This document shows positions 13,701 through 28,700 of a stretch of DNA of 64,000 nucleotides, in pieces. The notes beneath the pieces are model-generated. The model was not told where the DNA came from, did not search any database, and was given only the letters and a program-made list of their open reading frames with translations. The translations under genes were made by a program, and so were the position numbers. Within the stretch, counting starts at the first letter, position 1. Each line of letters starts with the position of its first letter. Source of the stretch: Meghimatium bilineatum (lineage: Eukaryota; Mollusca; Gastropoda; Stylommatophora; Philomycidae); NCBI GenBank assembly GCA_034231615.1, contig CM067307.1:8816437-8880436 (forward strand), in the 5' to 3' direction.

Positions 13701-16700
13701 GTGTAGAGAGCATATATCTTCTGTGTGGAGAGATAGCACATGGCTTCTATGTGGAGAGATAACACGTTTTTGTGTGTGGAGATAACACGTTTTTTTTTGT
13801 GTGGAGAGAACACGTTTACTGTGTGGAGAGAACAACCGTCTTCCATGTGGAGAGATAACAATTTTTCTATGTGGAAAGATAGTACACATCTTATGTGTGG
13901 AGAGATAGCACATCTTATGTGTGAAGTTATAGCACACGTTTTTTTGTTTGGAGAGACGGTGTAGGTTTAAATGTGGAGAGAAGGCGCGTCTTTTTGTTTC
14001 GAGAGAGTAAAAAAAAAAACGTGATATGTGGCTCTTTAAACGTTCCCCCCCCCCTCCCCCAATTAAAACAAATGTCATAAAACATCAGTCTTGAACTGAA
14101 ACTAGTACGCCACAGCCAGATATAAGGAACACAACCAGACATAAGGAATACAATCAGATATAAGGAACACAATCAGATATAAGGAACACAATCAGATATA
14201 AGGAACACAATCAGACATAAGGAACACAATCAGATAAAAGGAACGCAACCAGACATAAGGAACGCAGCCAGACATAAGGTACGAGAGGTACCCAGGCTAA
14301 GCTCGTACTCATTCCATCTGCGTTCTAAAACATCATCACAGACATAAGGTACGAGAGGTACCCAGGCTAAGCTCGTACTCACTCCATCTGCGTTCTAAAA
14401 CATCATCACAGACATGAGGTACCCAGGGTAAGCTCGTACTCACTCCATCTGCGTTCTAAAACATCATCACAGACATGAGGTACCCAGGGTAAGCTCGTAC
14501 TCACTCCATCTGCGTTCTAAAACATCATCACAGACATGAGGTACCCAGGGTAAGCTCGTACTCACTCCATCTGCGTTCTAAAACATCCTCACAGACATGA
14601 GGTACCCAGGGTAAGCTCGTACTCACTCCATCTGCGTTCTAAAACATCCTCACAGACATGAGGTACCCAGGGTAAGCTCGTACTCACTCCATCTGCGTTC
14701 TAAAACATCATTACAGACATGAGGTACCCAGGGTAAGCTCGTACTCACTCCATCTGCGTTCTAAAACATCATCACAGACATGAGGTACCCAGGCTAAGCT
14801 CGTACTCACTCCATCTGCGTTCTAAAACATCATCACAGACATCGAAATATCCTCAAACCGTGACTAACTTTGAATAACTTTAGGGTCGGACATTCTCAAA
14901 CGTACACGGAAACGAACATGTTGAGCAGTGATTCGTAACTTCATTTGACCAGTGGCTGTCTCCTCCATTGTTGTTGTTGGTTCTACCTATTGCCCTCTGA
15001 TGCCTATAAAAATCGATCGTTATCTCTCTTTATGAGTCACCTATGCTTTATTGTATACAGTGGAGGACTCAAGAATATATGATATATGACTCAACAAATA
15101 TATTATGGAGCACAAGACAGGAATTCGAAAAGCTTGTTGACAGAAAAAGCGCTTCAAAAACACACTCAAGTGATCACTGAAACATCTTAAAATTGACGTA
15201 GGGTTTGGGAGAGCCTCGCTCAGGATAGAACAGCATGGCGTTACAGCATTAGAACGGGAGTACTAGCGGCGGAAGAGACCAGGCAAGATACTGCAATACA
15301 GAAGCGGGCACATAGAAAAGAAAAAAACATCTCAACGTCCCATAGACACCCTCTACAGTTGTCAATTTTGTAGAACTTTTTGTGCTCGCATTGGACTTGT
15401 TAGTCATTTTAAAACGCACTATTAACTATTACTTTTTTTATTACTTGATGTTATTATTATTATGGTTGAGTTTTTGGTCATCGTCGATTACGACGGACGA
15501 ACACCATCATCATTGTATACAGTCAAATACCGTTATAGCAACTTGGTCTAAATATATAAAATAATTATGTAATAACAGAAATTCGTTATAGACAATACAA
15601 AATAATAAAGAAATATAATTGGGGATTTGAAAAATGTTAAATGGGAAAATTTGTTATAACCGGTTGTGTTATATAGGGGTTCTACTGTATAATGCTTGAT
15701 GTTCATCGTGCAAGTAGTTACTTTCCTATGCCTCCTTTCTGAACAGGACTGTGCCCAAGTATTTCAAACATTTTCGCCGTGGCCCCCTTCATGCCCCCCT
15801 CCCAAGCTATATAACCGACGTTGAGAACCGCTGATGCAGAGCATAACATGCATTATTTATTTTAAACACAGTGAATAAACCAGGAAATCGGTATATTGAA
15901 GTTTATCATAAAATCATTAAGGCTGGCATGACATAACATCAAGTTTCCATATGTTTTTTTTTTTTTTTTACCCAACTTTCCTTTTATGTTAAACGTATCA
16001 GGAAGAATAAATGAGGAGCGCGGTAACCTAGTGGATAATGAATGGATAAAAGTTCAAGTGTCGGGATACAACATTAAACAGGAAGTTGGTGGCTGGGGTA
16101 ACACAGTGCAAATTTTTAAAAAATTAGCGAAATTAGGTAAAAGTGTTGCAAAAATAAGTCATAAAAAACCTAACAACGAGACACAGTGACAGACGACGTT
16201 TCGTCGAAGGTTCTAGCCTAGTTGATGGTGAACTTGCTTGCTATCACCGGGTTACAGCGTGCCAGGTTCTAGCCTAGTTGATAGTGAGCTTGCTTGCTAT
16301 CACCGGGTTACAGCGTGCCAGGTTCACGTCCAGATCCCCCCCCCCCAAAGTCCGGGTTATGATTTCTCGCTTGGCACGACCGTTCCCCCAGTCGACTCAG
16401 TTGTAAATGAGTACCTGACGCATGAGTATGGGGAGGTAAAAACAGCGAGGACGGGAACTAGCCACCCTACCTAATAGTTGCTGCGGCTTGGTACATAAAC
16501 AATTATCTTCATCCCCAACGGAAGGTTGCAGACGACAGACTTACCTTGTCAGAACAAGTCAATATCGCAATACAGCGTTACGATTCATATGTTTTCTACC
16601 TAGATCTACGCTTTTTTTGTCCTCGGAACTGAGGACATTTTAAAATATTGAGTGTTAACCATGTCGTAATATCCTTATTGTTGTGTAAACTGTTTACAAT

Positions 16701-19700
16701 GTGCAAGCGTTTTGGAAACATGAAGATTAATCTCCCCCAGGTCTTGGTATTTTGTAGTAACGATTGACAGGTCGAGTGGATCCCAGTCTGGGCGTGTCAG
16801 CTTGCTGTTTGACACAAATTATACACAATTTTCTCATGCATAATTCGCTGTAACGTTACAGCAAATGAGAATACATGATTGGATGTGGCGTGCTTTCTAA
16901 AACTAGACAATAGAGCGAATGCTAGGCCTGGTTGTCTAAAACTAGACAACAGAACGAATGCTAGACCTGATTGTCTAAAACTAGACAACAGAACGAATGC
17001 TAGACCTGATTGTCTAAAACTAGACAACAGAACGAATGCTAGACCTGATTGTCTAAAACTAGACAACAGAACGAATGCTAGACCTGATTGTCTAAAACTA
17101 GACAACAGAACGAATGCTAGACCTGATTGTCTAAAACTAGACAACAGAACGAATGCTAGGCCTGATTGTCTAAAACTAGACAACAGAACGAATGCTAGGC
17201 CTGATTGTCTAAAACTAGACAACAGAACGAATGCTAGACCTGATTGTCTAAAACTAGACAACAGAACGAATGCTAGGCCTGATTGTCTAAAACTAGACAA
17301 CAGAACGAATGCTAGGCACGGTTGTCTAATGCTGGACTAGTGATTATATGTTAGAATGCGTTATTTAAAGCTATTTTAGAAAGTGAATGTATGCTAGTAT
17401 ATTTCATGGAACTTGACTTGCGAATGTATGCTAGTATATTTCATGGAACTTGACTTGCGAATGTATGCTAGTATATTTCATGGAACTTGACTTGCGAATG
17501 TATGCTAGTATATTTCATGGAACTTGACTTGCGAATGTATGCTAGTATATTTTATGGAACTTGACTTGCGAATGTATGCTAGTATATTTCATGGAACTCG
17601 ACTTGCGAATGTATGCTAGTATATTTCATGGAACTTGACTTGGGAATGTCCATAAATTACATCAACGATTTCCCCGTCAATAATTGTCAAGAATTCATTT
17701 ACCCCTCCTACTTAATTGTCATGAATTCAGTTACCCATCTTACTTAATTGTTAACACGAGTAACCTTCCACCTCTTAATTATTTAGTAAGTAAAGTACAC
17801 AACAATTCAAACAATTTAATTGGTATATTTTATTTTTTTTAAAGGGCTTGAAAACGGTTGACAAATGTTAACGTCAAAAAGACAGTTTTAATACACCCAT
17901 TAAATTGTGTGAATTTGGAGAAAAATAAATGTAAAAGCTTTTTTTCACACTTTTTCAGCTAAAAAAATTATTTTTTTTATATTCCCCAGCTGGATGTTAT
18001 TTAGGAAACTTGTTGAGAAATATTTTTGTTATATCTCCAGCTTGATGTTATTTAGGAAACTTGCTGAGAAATATTTTTGTTATATAGAACGTACCTCATT
18101 GTGATGTAAGCTCCTTTCAACCGGTGACGTTAGCCTCAATTTCGATTATATCAGAGCTTTTTACCATAAAAATAATGTATTGTTGTCATTCCACGAATCA
18201 CGGCCTCTAAGTGGAGGGAGGGGGACTGTCCATGAAATAATGTAAATGTTCCCCATTTTTAATTGAGAATCCCTGCCAGCGTATAAAGTTGTCCACGAGC
18301 TAGAAGTTAGACTTTAACTATTGAATCCAGTTTGAGAATCCCCGCCAGCTTATAGAGATTGTCCACGAGAAGTTAAACTTTAACTATTGAATCTAGGTTG
18401 AGAATCCTTGCCAGCTTATAGAGATTGTCCACGAGAAGCTAAACTTTAACTATTGAATCCAGTTTGAGAATCCCTGTCAGCGTATATAGATTGTCCACGG
18501 AAAGTTTACAGTAACTATTGGATACATGCTGAGAACCCTTGCGCGGGTATATTTGAACACAACTGGTTAGTGTGGCGAGAACCTTTCCATTAATGTCAAC
18601 ATATAATCTGTCATGTGACAGACGCAAGTCACATATATCAATAAATGGGCCCCAGAGGGAATAAATGGTGGTGGTTTATTCAAGATTAAACCAGTATGAT
18701 AGAACGTGGTGGAGGGAGGGGTGATTGGTATATCGTCGAATGATTTTCATTGGTTGAAAAATTATAGGAAAAGGTGTAAAGGATTGACGTCATTGTACTC
18801 GGATTAGCTAAATGCTCCAGGAAAAATACACATAAAATGAAGAAGAAAACTTGTTTGACTGTGATTAACAATCTGGCTTAATATTATTTCTGATATTACA
18901 CAATTATAATGTGGCGTAAAAAGATCAATCATATCAAATATATCAGGGGCAGACACTCAAGGTTTCAAGGCATGTGCTGAGGTAACACAGCTTGAACACT
19001 TAATTAATAACCACTGGAAAGATCAAGGGGAGAAGAGATAGGGGACGACAAAGAGAAAAGTTACTAAATCGACTTGTATTGTGACACGATAGAAGTTCAC
19101 CAATCGAGCTTATTGACAACACAAGAGACAGGGAGTCGTGGAGAAACATGATCGCCTACGCCATTCGGGATGGCACTTGACTGATTGATAATGCGTTATC
19201 TTGTATTATTTTAAGGAAAATATTTGGTGTATTTTTAGTGCTCCAAAAATTATTGTTAGTTCTTTTTGGTGCTTTTTAAGAGGTCACTAGTGCTGTTATG
19301 ATGAAATGAGTTAGCAATGACACATACAATGTTTATCATCAGATTATGGTTCTCATTTTGTGTTTGTCAGGGCACGAAATAGTAGCACTGAATGCATGCA
19401 ATACATGTCGCAAGATGCGATTGAGGTTTTGGTGCTAGGAGTTGGCTGCCCCATTCCATAGATGATCGAAGTGACCAAGAAGCAATGCTGAAGTCGAATG
19501 TGTCGGACCGAACGGCGCAGATGCTGCAGATAAAATTAAACTTTAAACTATGCTCCCGAACTAAATTCTGCTATCTGCTGGAGTTTGAACGCAGGAGGAG
19601 ATGGACTACAGCGATCTTGCTTATGAACGATAGAAAGATTTATTTTCTCTGTCACTGACTGTTTTCTGTAGAGTTTACCGTGTTTCTACCCCTATTTAAA

Positions 19701-22700
19701 AAAAAAAAACCCAAAAAAACTATTCTAATTACACACGCACAAACACACACTGCACCACTCGTGCGTCATTCTGCCCGTCATTATCAAAAACCCATCTTGT
19801 GTTAGACATGGCGATTCATGTCAATTACGGGCCTTGACCCTTTAAGTCCTGCTTCCAGCTTGTAATTCTGAACTTGTCATTGCTGTATTGACATATTTGT
19901 TGGAGCAACATTTCTATGCACAGATTTCTTTCAAAGTCACGTAGCTATTTCTACTTGGTTTACAAGTTGGATGCAGCGGAAACTGTAATAAAACCGTATA
20001 CGCCCGTGTTCTTGCCGAGGTCCGAGAGGGGAGCAAATAATAGCAAGCCTGTTTACCTTCCATGCATGTCGTAAGAGGCGACTGAGGAGATTATGGGATG
20101 GAGTTAGCTTTCCCATCCCATTTAGGGCCAGTAATCCAAAGCCATGCTGAAGTCGGATGTGTCCAACCGAAAGGCACAGATATCGCAGCAATGCCACATG
20201 ACGCAACGCATTCAGTTTTCCGGACTACATCCTGCTAATCTGCAGACGTTTGAGAACCAACGAAGAAGAAACTTTATCTCACATAAACAATTTGTTTATG
20301 TTTCATTTTTAAAAGCTGAAAAGAAGTTTTACAAATTAACAAACGCTCACCATTGACGTTTCGGTCACAAGATGTTCTTTAAGTTAGGAAAAAATAAAAT
20401 AGGGCAGTACCACGTAGGAATCTATACAGGTTGAAAAAAATTCCCAGTTTATTTGTTTGAATTGTCCAAAATAGCGGTATCGAGCTTGATTGAATTGTTA
20501 ATATATAGCTAGCAGGTCAATTCCTGTTAGACCATTAGTCTCTCCAGGGGGCAATGGATCATATCGACTTTGTCAATGAGATAATTGGTTTAAACGCCGA
20601 TAATAAAGACCCCAAAAAAATGAAACAGAAAGTATAGATTTTTATTAACACAATGTTGATTAGGTCCTTCATGGATTAAGAGTTTTAACTAATTGTCCTC
20701 AGGCGGGCACATGATTTGCCCATTGATGTATCTCAGAAGTATGGAGGGACGCGACTCAATGTGGTCAGAATCAGCTCACGCAGTATTGTAGTTTGGGAAG
20801 CATGCAAGCGCAGAGCTATAACATTTTTTTTATAAAAGGATTTTTCAATATTACAGTTTGAATCCACTGACCATCAGCGCTAAAGTTGCTGTGTAAAAAT
20901 TCAGAAAGCAATGACCAACTAGAGGACGTAAATATAGCCCGTAAATTCATTGTAGCAAAAAAAAATTGGAAGGGGTTTGGGGGGGGGGGTTGATCGTTAC
21001 TATATAGCTGGCTTACCTACAAGATTTGTATATATCCGCTTACCTACACGATGTGTATATATCCGGCTTACCTACACGATGTGTATATATCCGGCTTACC
21101 AACAACATGTGCCCGGCTTATCTACACACTTTCTTTTCGGTACTCGTGCTTAACGCAGTATTAATGCGCTAACTTCTAAAAAAAATAGTTATAAATGTAG
21201 TTCGAGGTTTATTCTAGACGTGGTTACTGTATATTCGACCACACATTGCTCCTATTTTGACCCCGCCTCAAGAAATGTGTACCAGAACAAATCGTCAAAA
21301 ATACATCATACTTTGAGAAAGTCTTTGCATATAGCGACGTAGCTTTACGAGAAATGTACGGAAGTATATTTAGCCAGTGGCTACTGCAGATAATGATTTA
21401 TCGCCTGACACAACTGCAACTGGTTACCCCACCTAATAGTTTCTGCGGCTGAGTATATGAAGATTTATCTTCATCCATAACAGCAGGTTGCTGCCAAGAG
21501 ACTTACCTTTACATTTTACTGGAAAGTGAATGCCAAGCACTTGCATACGGCAACACTATGTGTGCAGTTTCTGGTAAAATACTATCATACTATGCGCCTG
21601 AGTTCAGACTTTGTTCGGAGAACAACAAAAAATGGTGCTACTGTCAAATTCAATGCATTGACCAAGATGTCTTTATCAACAACATAGCACACGACGAGTA
21701 AGAAGCTTACTGTCCATGTTCACTTATTAATTGCTAGACGAAATAAAAACGGAAGTGTTTGAATGATGATAATACTAGAGGGATAGAGATAAACAAACCA
21801 AACAAAAAGTGAGAAGAATATCACGACATCGACGAAACAAAACACACTTTAAAAAACAACATAATAGAATGTCTATATATATGAATTACGAATGTTAATC
21901 CCACATGGCTGTAAGTTGCTATATACCGTATATTTTAGTTTCTACCCAGTATATATATATTCTTTGCCTGAGCGTGATTATGAAGGTTATTACCATGACG
22001 TGATATTGTGTATTCAGGACGATTTTATTTCCCACTCCTTAACACTCCATTTGTACAGGGTGTCTATACAGTCGTCGTGTGCGCATTTACATTGCTAGTT
22101 ACACATCATCACATGAAGTGCGAGTAATTAGTACAGATCTGTGTGTCGTCATTGACACTAAACATTTATGAAAAAAAGCATTACTGTTCATGCCAATAGC
22201 GTATTGGGTAAAGTGGATCGTAGTACAAGTTATTTCTTGTTCAGTGGAATAAAAGTTAACTCTTCAGCTAACAACAATCTGTTGAGTGACGATGTAGACC
22301 GGACCATGAACATACACAACTTTCAATGACGTCATATTGAGCGTATATATTTCATTTCAAATCCAGTGCACAGTAACTCTATAGACACCTTATATATGTA
22401 ATAAACTTAGCAGTATTGATTACGCTCTTAAGCATTTGTATTTTATTTATTACTTTATTTCTTCGCAATGTAAAACAAACACACATAAAACTCTGAGCGA
22501 CTATTAAAGCAAGCGACATTTTGTCCCAGCTTAGATAGTCTAGCAACACCATCGCAAATTAGCTATACCAGTGGTTCTCTACTTGGTATATATATATGGC
22601 ATCATGGGGGCCGCAGCGTCTTGACGGGGGGGGGGTTGACAATTGGGGTCACAGAATGGTAACTAAAATTATTTGGACGATAAATAACATATTATCATAT

Positions 22701-25700
22701 TTTTTAAAACATTTTTATCGCCGAAGGCGGATGTGTTGGGCCATTGGTGAAAACAAAACGGCGACACAACGCATTTAAATTATCAGGACTAAATTCTGCT
22801 GGAAATCTAGTAGGATAATTGTCCTGCTACAAGAGAGATATAGCGGGAGTCTTAGAACGAACTTTGAAGAAGAAGAAAACCATGTTCCAGTGGATGGTGG
22901 CGAAAAAATCATTTAACCTGAAATTGGACCATTAACTAATAAAGTTTTGAGAACTGCCGAGCTATAGTTTTATTGATTTATTCTGAAATATATTAGGTAT
23001 CATTATGCTCATGTTCAAATTAAGCTTACTTGTCAATTACGCATTTCTCTGGAAACAACTTGATATATCGTTGTCTGTGTGGATTACATTAATTTCCATA
23101 TTCTCGAGTTGTTTTTTTTTTAAATTACTGCTTAATCTATTTGACAGAATCTGAAATGGGAATAAATATTAGTAACTCTATGATTTGTCATGCATGTCTC
23201 AAGAGATGACAATTTGTCTGTTGTTGGTTATACCATCTCGTCGAAAGTAGTGGCCTAGCAATGTTATGTTAAAGTCTGATGTTTCTCTTCTTCTGTGGTC
23301 GTTCCCAAACCCCCGCAGGTTAGCAGGATGTAGCACATAGAATGGAATGAGTTGTGCTGAAATCACAACCGCTACAGAAATCAAAATCATTATATAAGTT
23401 GGGACACAGTGAATTCTGGGTTGCTTTCTGCTACCAGCAAGACCTTGAGGTTTCAAGCGCATGATTATGTTAAGACTGTGTACTTTTATTTGGAGCTATT
23501 TAATGGTTGAAAAGTTTATTGGTTTTTTAGCGCTTTAGCGGTTTTGAGCGTTTTAGCTATTTTAGATACACCTGAAGATGGCAGAATTTAATACGGTACT
23601 CTGAGCGTAGTCCAACCCCGGTTGTGCCTATCTGTGCGATTATTTCCCTTCCCTATGTTTATCAGTTTATGTTCATCATTTATTATTTTTAATATAATTA
23701 TATTTAGGGTTATATGTAAGACATAACTAAACCCTAACCATAAAAAATGAATATTTCAATTAATTATTGATTATTTATTGATATAACATTTAGATCAATT
23801 GGAAAGCAAGAACGAAAACCGGGGTTGGCCTGCGATTATTGTACCTTTAATATTATGCATATTGTGCAACAGGCGGAAAAATTAGTGTAAGGTGGGGAAA
23901 GTTCTTTGAAAAGCTTTTAAACATGAAATTGTTTAACATAAGTCACAATTGTATACTGATGTCTTTCTGGTGTATATTGGTTGTACTGATGGGTGGAATT
24001 TCTTTCTGGTGTACCCTGGTTGTACTGATGGGTGGAATTTCTTTCTGGTGTACCCTGGTTGTACTGATGAGTGGAATTTCTTTCTATTGTATCCTGGTTG
24101 TACTGATGAGTGGAATTTCTTTCTGGTGTACCCTGGTTGTACTGATGGGTGGTATTTCTTTCTGGTGTATCCTGGTTGTAAAGGTGAGTGGAATTTCTTT
24201 TCTGTGTATCCTGGTTGTACTGATGGGTGGAATTTCTTTCTGGTGTACCCTGGTTGTACTGATGGGTGGTATTTCTTTCTGGTGTATCCTGGTTGTACTG
24301 ATGGATGGAATGTCTTTCTTTGGCATCCTGGTTGTACTGATGGGTAGTATTTCTTTCTGGTGTATCCTGGTTGTACTGATGGGTAGTATTTCTTTCTGGC
24401 GTATCCTGGTTGTACTGATGGGTAGTATTTCTTTCTGGTGTATCCTGGTTGTACTGATGGGTAGTATTTCTTTCTGGTGTATCCTGGTTGTACTGATGGG
24501 TGGTATTTCTTTCTGGTGTATCCTGGTTGTACTGGTGAGTGGAATTTCTTTCATGTGTATCCTGGTTGTACTGATGGGTGGAATTTCTTTTTGGTGTATC
24601 CTGGTTGTACTGATGAGTGGAATTTCTTTCTGGTGTATGCTGTTTGTACTGGTGAGTGGAATTTCTTTCCTGTGTATCCTGGTTGTAATTGTTATACAAT
24701 GAACTGGGATACAATAGCACTTGATGATTAATGCTTGGCCTGTCTATTCATAATAATCCTATTGATGCGTTCGAGAATATGAACAGACAGGAAATTAAAT
24801 TGTCCAAATTGACATCTTTTGTTCCTTTCTTGTTAGATGAATCAACCTCTTGACTCAAGCACGATAAAGAAGCCAGTTGTCAGAAATATTCTTCTTAGCG
24901 TTCATTCTCAAACTCCCGCTGGATATCTCCTGTAGCAGGACAATGGTCCTACTAGATTTCCACCAGGATGTAGTCCACATAATGGAATTGCGTTGTGTCA
25001 CATTTTATTTGCGCCAATGGCCTGACACATCCGTCTTCGGAGTCAGAAATCTAAATGCGTAGTTTTCATAAATGTTTAAAACTTCATCTACATACAGTTT
25101 TCTCTCCTTACGTTGTATTCTTATCAACTACTGAAACAAGTACAGGAATTTATATATTTCGGGAACGTTTTTTCAGAAGACGGAAGAATGGACACAGAGC
25201 TCGAGACAATTCAAAAAGTCAACTACGTCAGTTATTAACTTAACCAATCTTGAAACCAATATGCAAATAATAAATTAAGTCTTCGTACCAACACTGTGTT
25301 ATCAATGTCAAACATGGACACTAACTAAAGAACAAGAGAGACAGTTTACTACGGGTGAAATAAGATGCCTAAGAAAAGCCGCAAATAGAACTAGAAGGGA
25401 TCATGTGAGGAATAAAGAGATTGCAATAACTTTTGGAGCAATGTCTGTAGTAAAATATGTTGAAAAACATAGAATGAAATGGTTCAGACACTTAATGAGA
25501 AAGAGGTCCATATTGGCAAGTCGCCATTAAGCATTTAAGTAATCCCGAGCAAAACAATTTCAACAGAAATGAACAATTCACGATATTTTGACTGAGAGCG
25601 GGAAAACTGCCGTCTAAATGCACACTTACACCGAATCAGTAGTGGCGACTCTGCAGCCCGCATCTGTGGAGCAGCAGCACAGACACACAAAGTCAGGCCT

Positions 25701-28700
25701 ACTACAGGAATAACATGGTTGTCTCATTTTCGCGGTTCACGACAAACTGGCCCACAGAAGCATCTCTACAAAACAAGTTGTGGGGAATCCAAGATGACCT
25801 AAAACATACCGCTCTGTACATGACCAATATTGAACTGGATAGTTACTCGCAGAAGAAGAATATAAAAAGCATACATGAGAATGGAAATAACAAGATGATA
25901 GATTGAAGGAGTTACCTACATCCTGAAGGATGTAACATGAAGGAGTTACCTACATCCTGAAGGATGTAACATGAAGGAGTTACCTACATCCTGAGACATC
26001 GAAACATTACTACATTCCAAACGATCATAAGTGTCATAGCAGGAACACAGATTGTCGTTCAAACACGCAAACGCTTAACAGCAAAAACAGAGAAAAGACA
26101 AGAGATAGATAGATAAATGTTATATCCAACATCTGTTTTCTCTTGACAATAAAATAAAATATGCAATATTACATAACGTTTACACGGCGGTCACGTGGCA
26201 AGTAACACGTACATTCATGCACAACAGGGTTGTCACATAGTTGCTAGTGGCCACAAATTATGTAATAAACAATGGGGTTGCGGTAGTGTTTAGTCAGCAT
26301 ATAGTCCGCAGACCAGCATACCAATGTCTAACTTCACTCGTTATTTGTGGGTTGAAATATATTGTAAAATAATCCCGTGGTTCACAAAGACACAATGTAG
26401 TAGGATACAGGGCTCATGCTCTGCGAAGATCGAGGAATGGCGCCGCGGTACTGGGCAAGTGGGGTAGGTAACCATAATCGGGCGGTTTCTAGTCAACTAC
26501 TGAATATACAGTAGTAGGCATCTTTCCGTCTTACCAGATGATGATGATGATGATATTGTTGTTCTATAATAATTGTGTTGTTGTGAAGACATGTTATCTA
26601 GTCGTATTGCTCAGTGTCATGGCTGCTGGTGCGCCTTTCGGCCTGGTATCTCCGACTTCAGCACCAGTGCTTGCTTGGACAGGGATGACCCGACCAATTC
26701 GTTTTGATAGCAGGTCACACGTGTGTTGTTGTATCAGTAGTGATGATGCCAGGTCACACTTGTGTTGTTGTATCAGTAGTGATGATGCCAGGTCACACCT
26801 TTTGTTGTGTATCAGTAGTGGTGATAGCAGCCTCTGTTGGCTGCACTAAGCCCAATCTCCACTTCAGTGGGGTTATAATAAATATAATCGATTCATGGTA
26901 ATGATGGATGTAACTCGTTATGTTAAAATCTTGGGCTATGACGCTGGCTCACGACTCAACTTACTTTTACACTATGTAAATACGTCGGTGATGTAGAGCT
27001 TAGCATGGTTGTCTTGCAAGCAGTCGCTCCGGCTGACGAACGTTTTAGACCACATAAGAATAAAATGCTTCTTCAATAGGCATTGCATTAAGCCGCAGTG
27101 TCTTCTGTATAAATGATATGTCAGAGAAACCTCCCCATTGCACATATCAAGTAAGAGCACGTTGCTCTCAATATTAAGGATAGTCACAACATCTTTGGGG
27201 TAAGACATGGTCACACTCCTAAATTGTGTACACAAACTACAGAAAACATAGGAGCTTGAATTAAGTAAGAGCAAATTAGGATCTTTTTTTCGTTCTCAAA
27301 CTCCCACTGGATCTTTCTTGTAGCAAGATAATGGTACTGCTAGATTTCCAGCAGGATGTAGTCCATTATGGAAATGCGTTGTTCCGCTGTTTTATTTGCA
27401 CCAATGATCCGATAAATCCGGCCTTAACTAATGATAACGGTGGGAATGTGTAATCATATCGCTACGAGGCCAGCCGTACGAGAGAGCTGGTTCCCGTAAT
27501 CAGTACGCTGGTCACCAACCTCAAAGCTAACCACTATTAAACATGCTTAAATAAACGTGCTTTTTTTCTGCTGTCTTGCGTTTTATCAACTACCCGCCAC
27601 ATCCAACGAGGCCAACTCCGGGAAGTGGAGATAAGGCTTTGTCGGACCATCCCTGACATCCGCCCAGGACCCATAGTCCTACTCAATCGATCACTATTGC
27701 TGAATTCCAAGATACCATGCGAAGAGCCGCATCAGCAACCATGGTATCAGGCAACCCGACCAGATAACGTCTTCACGTCACCTCGCCATGGACGCCCACA
27801 ATGTCTGGTTCTAATAAATGCATCTAGGAGATTACGGTAAACTATTTCCTAGTTGTCTTGACATCCGCTATTAGAGAATTTTACAATCAGTAACAACTAA
27901 TCTACAATCAGTAACAACTTAATCTACAATCAATAACAACTAATCTACAATCAGTAACAACTTAATGATATTATCAATCATCTACCATTTTTTATAAATT
28001 AATTGCCGCCCCCTCCCCTTTTCCTCCAAATATAGGCCTATATAAAAAAAATGTATAGAATTTCAAATGTAAAAATAACAAATTTCACACATGGCCACAC
28101 GTGAGTTGCTGTATCAGTAGTGGCGATGCCAGGTCTGACCACGATATTTATCCCTGGTTCACCCCCCCCCCCCTTTTCATCTACTCAGTTGCAGGCACAT
28201 ATATTGTGAGTAGATTAGGTATAGACGCGTCTACTGTTACGTCAATGTGTCCACCATGTTTGCATATAAATACCTGTTAATGATTTCTTACATGATCGAG
28301 TAGTTTCATTGCAGAAATACTTTATTTCTTATATGTAATCTGCTCTGTCATAAAATTTACTCGCAGACTCAATTCTCCTAACACACTTTATGTTGAAGCA
28401 CTTCTGACGGAGAATTTGAGCGTGACATCAGATACAACCTTTAAACACCGTCTGTCTTGTGCTCGAGAGTACACAATAGTGCAATTTCTCGCTTAAATCA
28501 TTGTAGTGTATGATGAATCAATCATGTGTAAATGACGTATCATAATTTACTGTAAAACATATTAAATGTGTGTGTAAGATGTGTGCAATAAGTAAACTTG
28601 TGATCTATATCACATATAAACGAAAATTGAAATCACTAGATACATTTTAATGGGAAAAAAGTAGTTCATATGGTCTATAATAGCGGCCTATTTAAAATTC

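Noticed and set aside
16797-17340. 153- and 167-codon frames on opposite strands
   Set aside because: Generated by the 39-bp array; opposite strands are equally open.
26538-26849. 103-codon + frame
   Set aside because: Composed of a GAT microsatellite, a SINE-B scrap and a 39-bp repeat.
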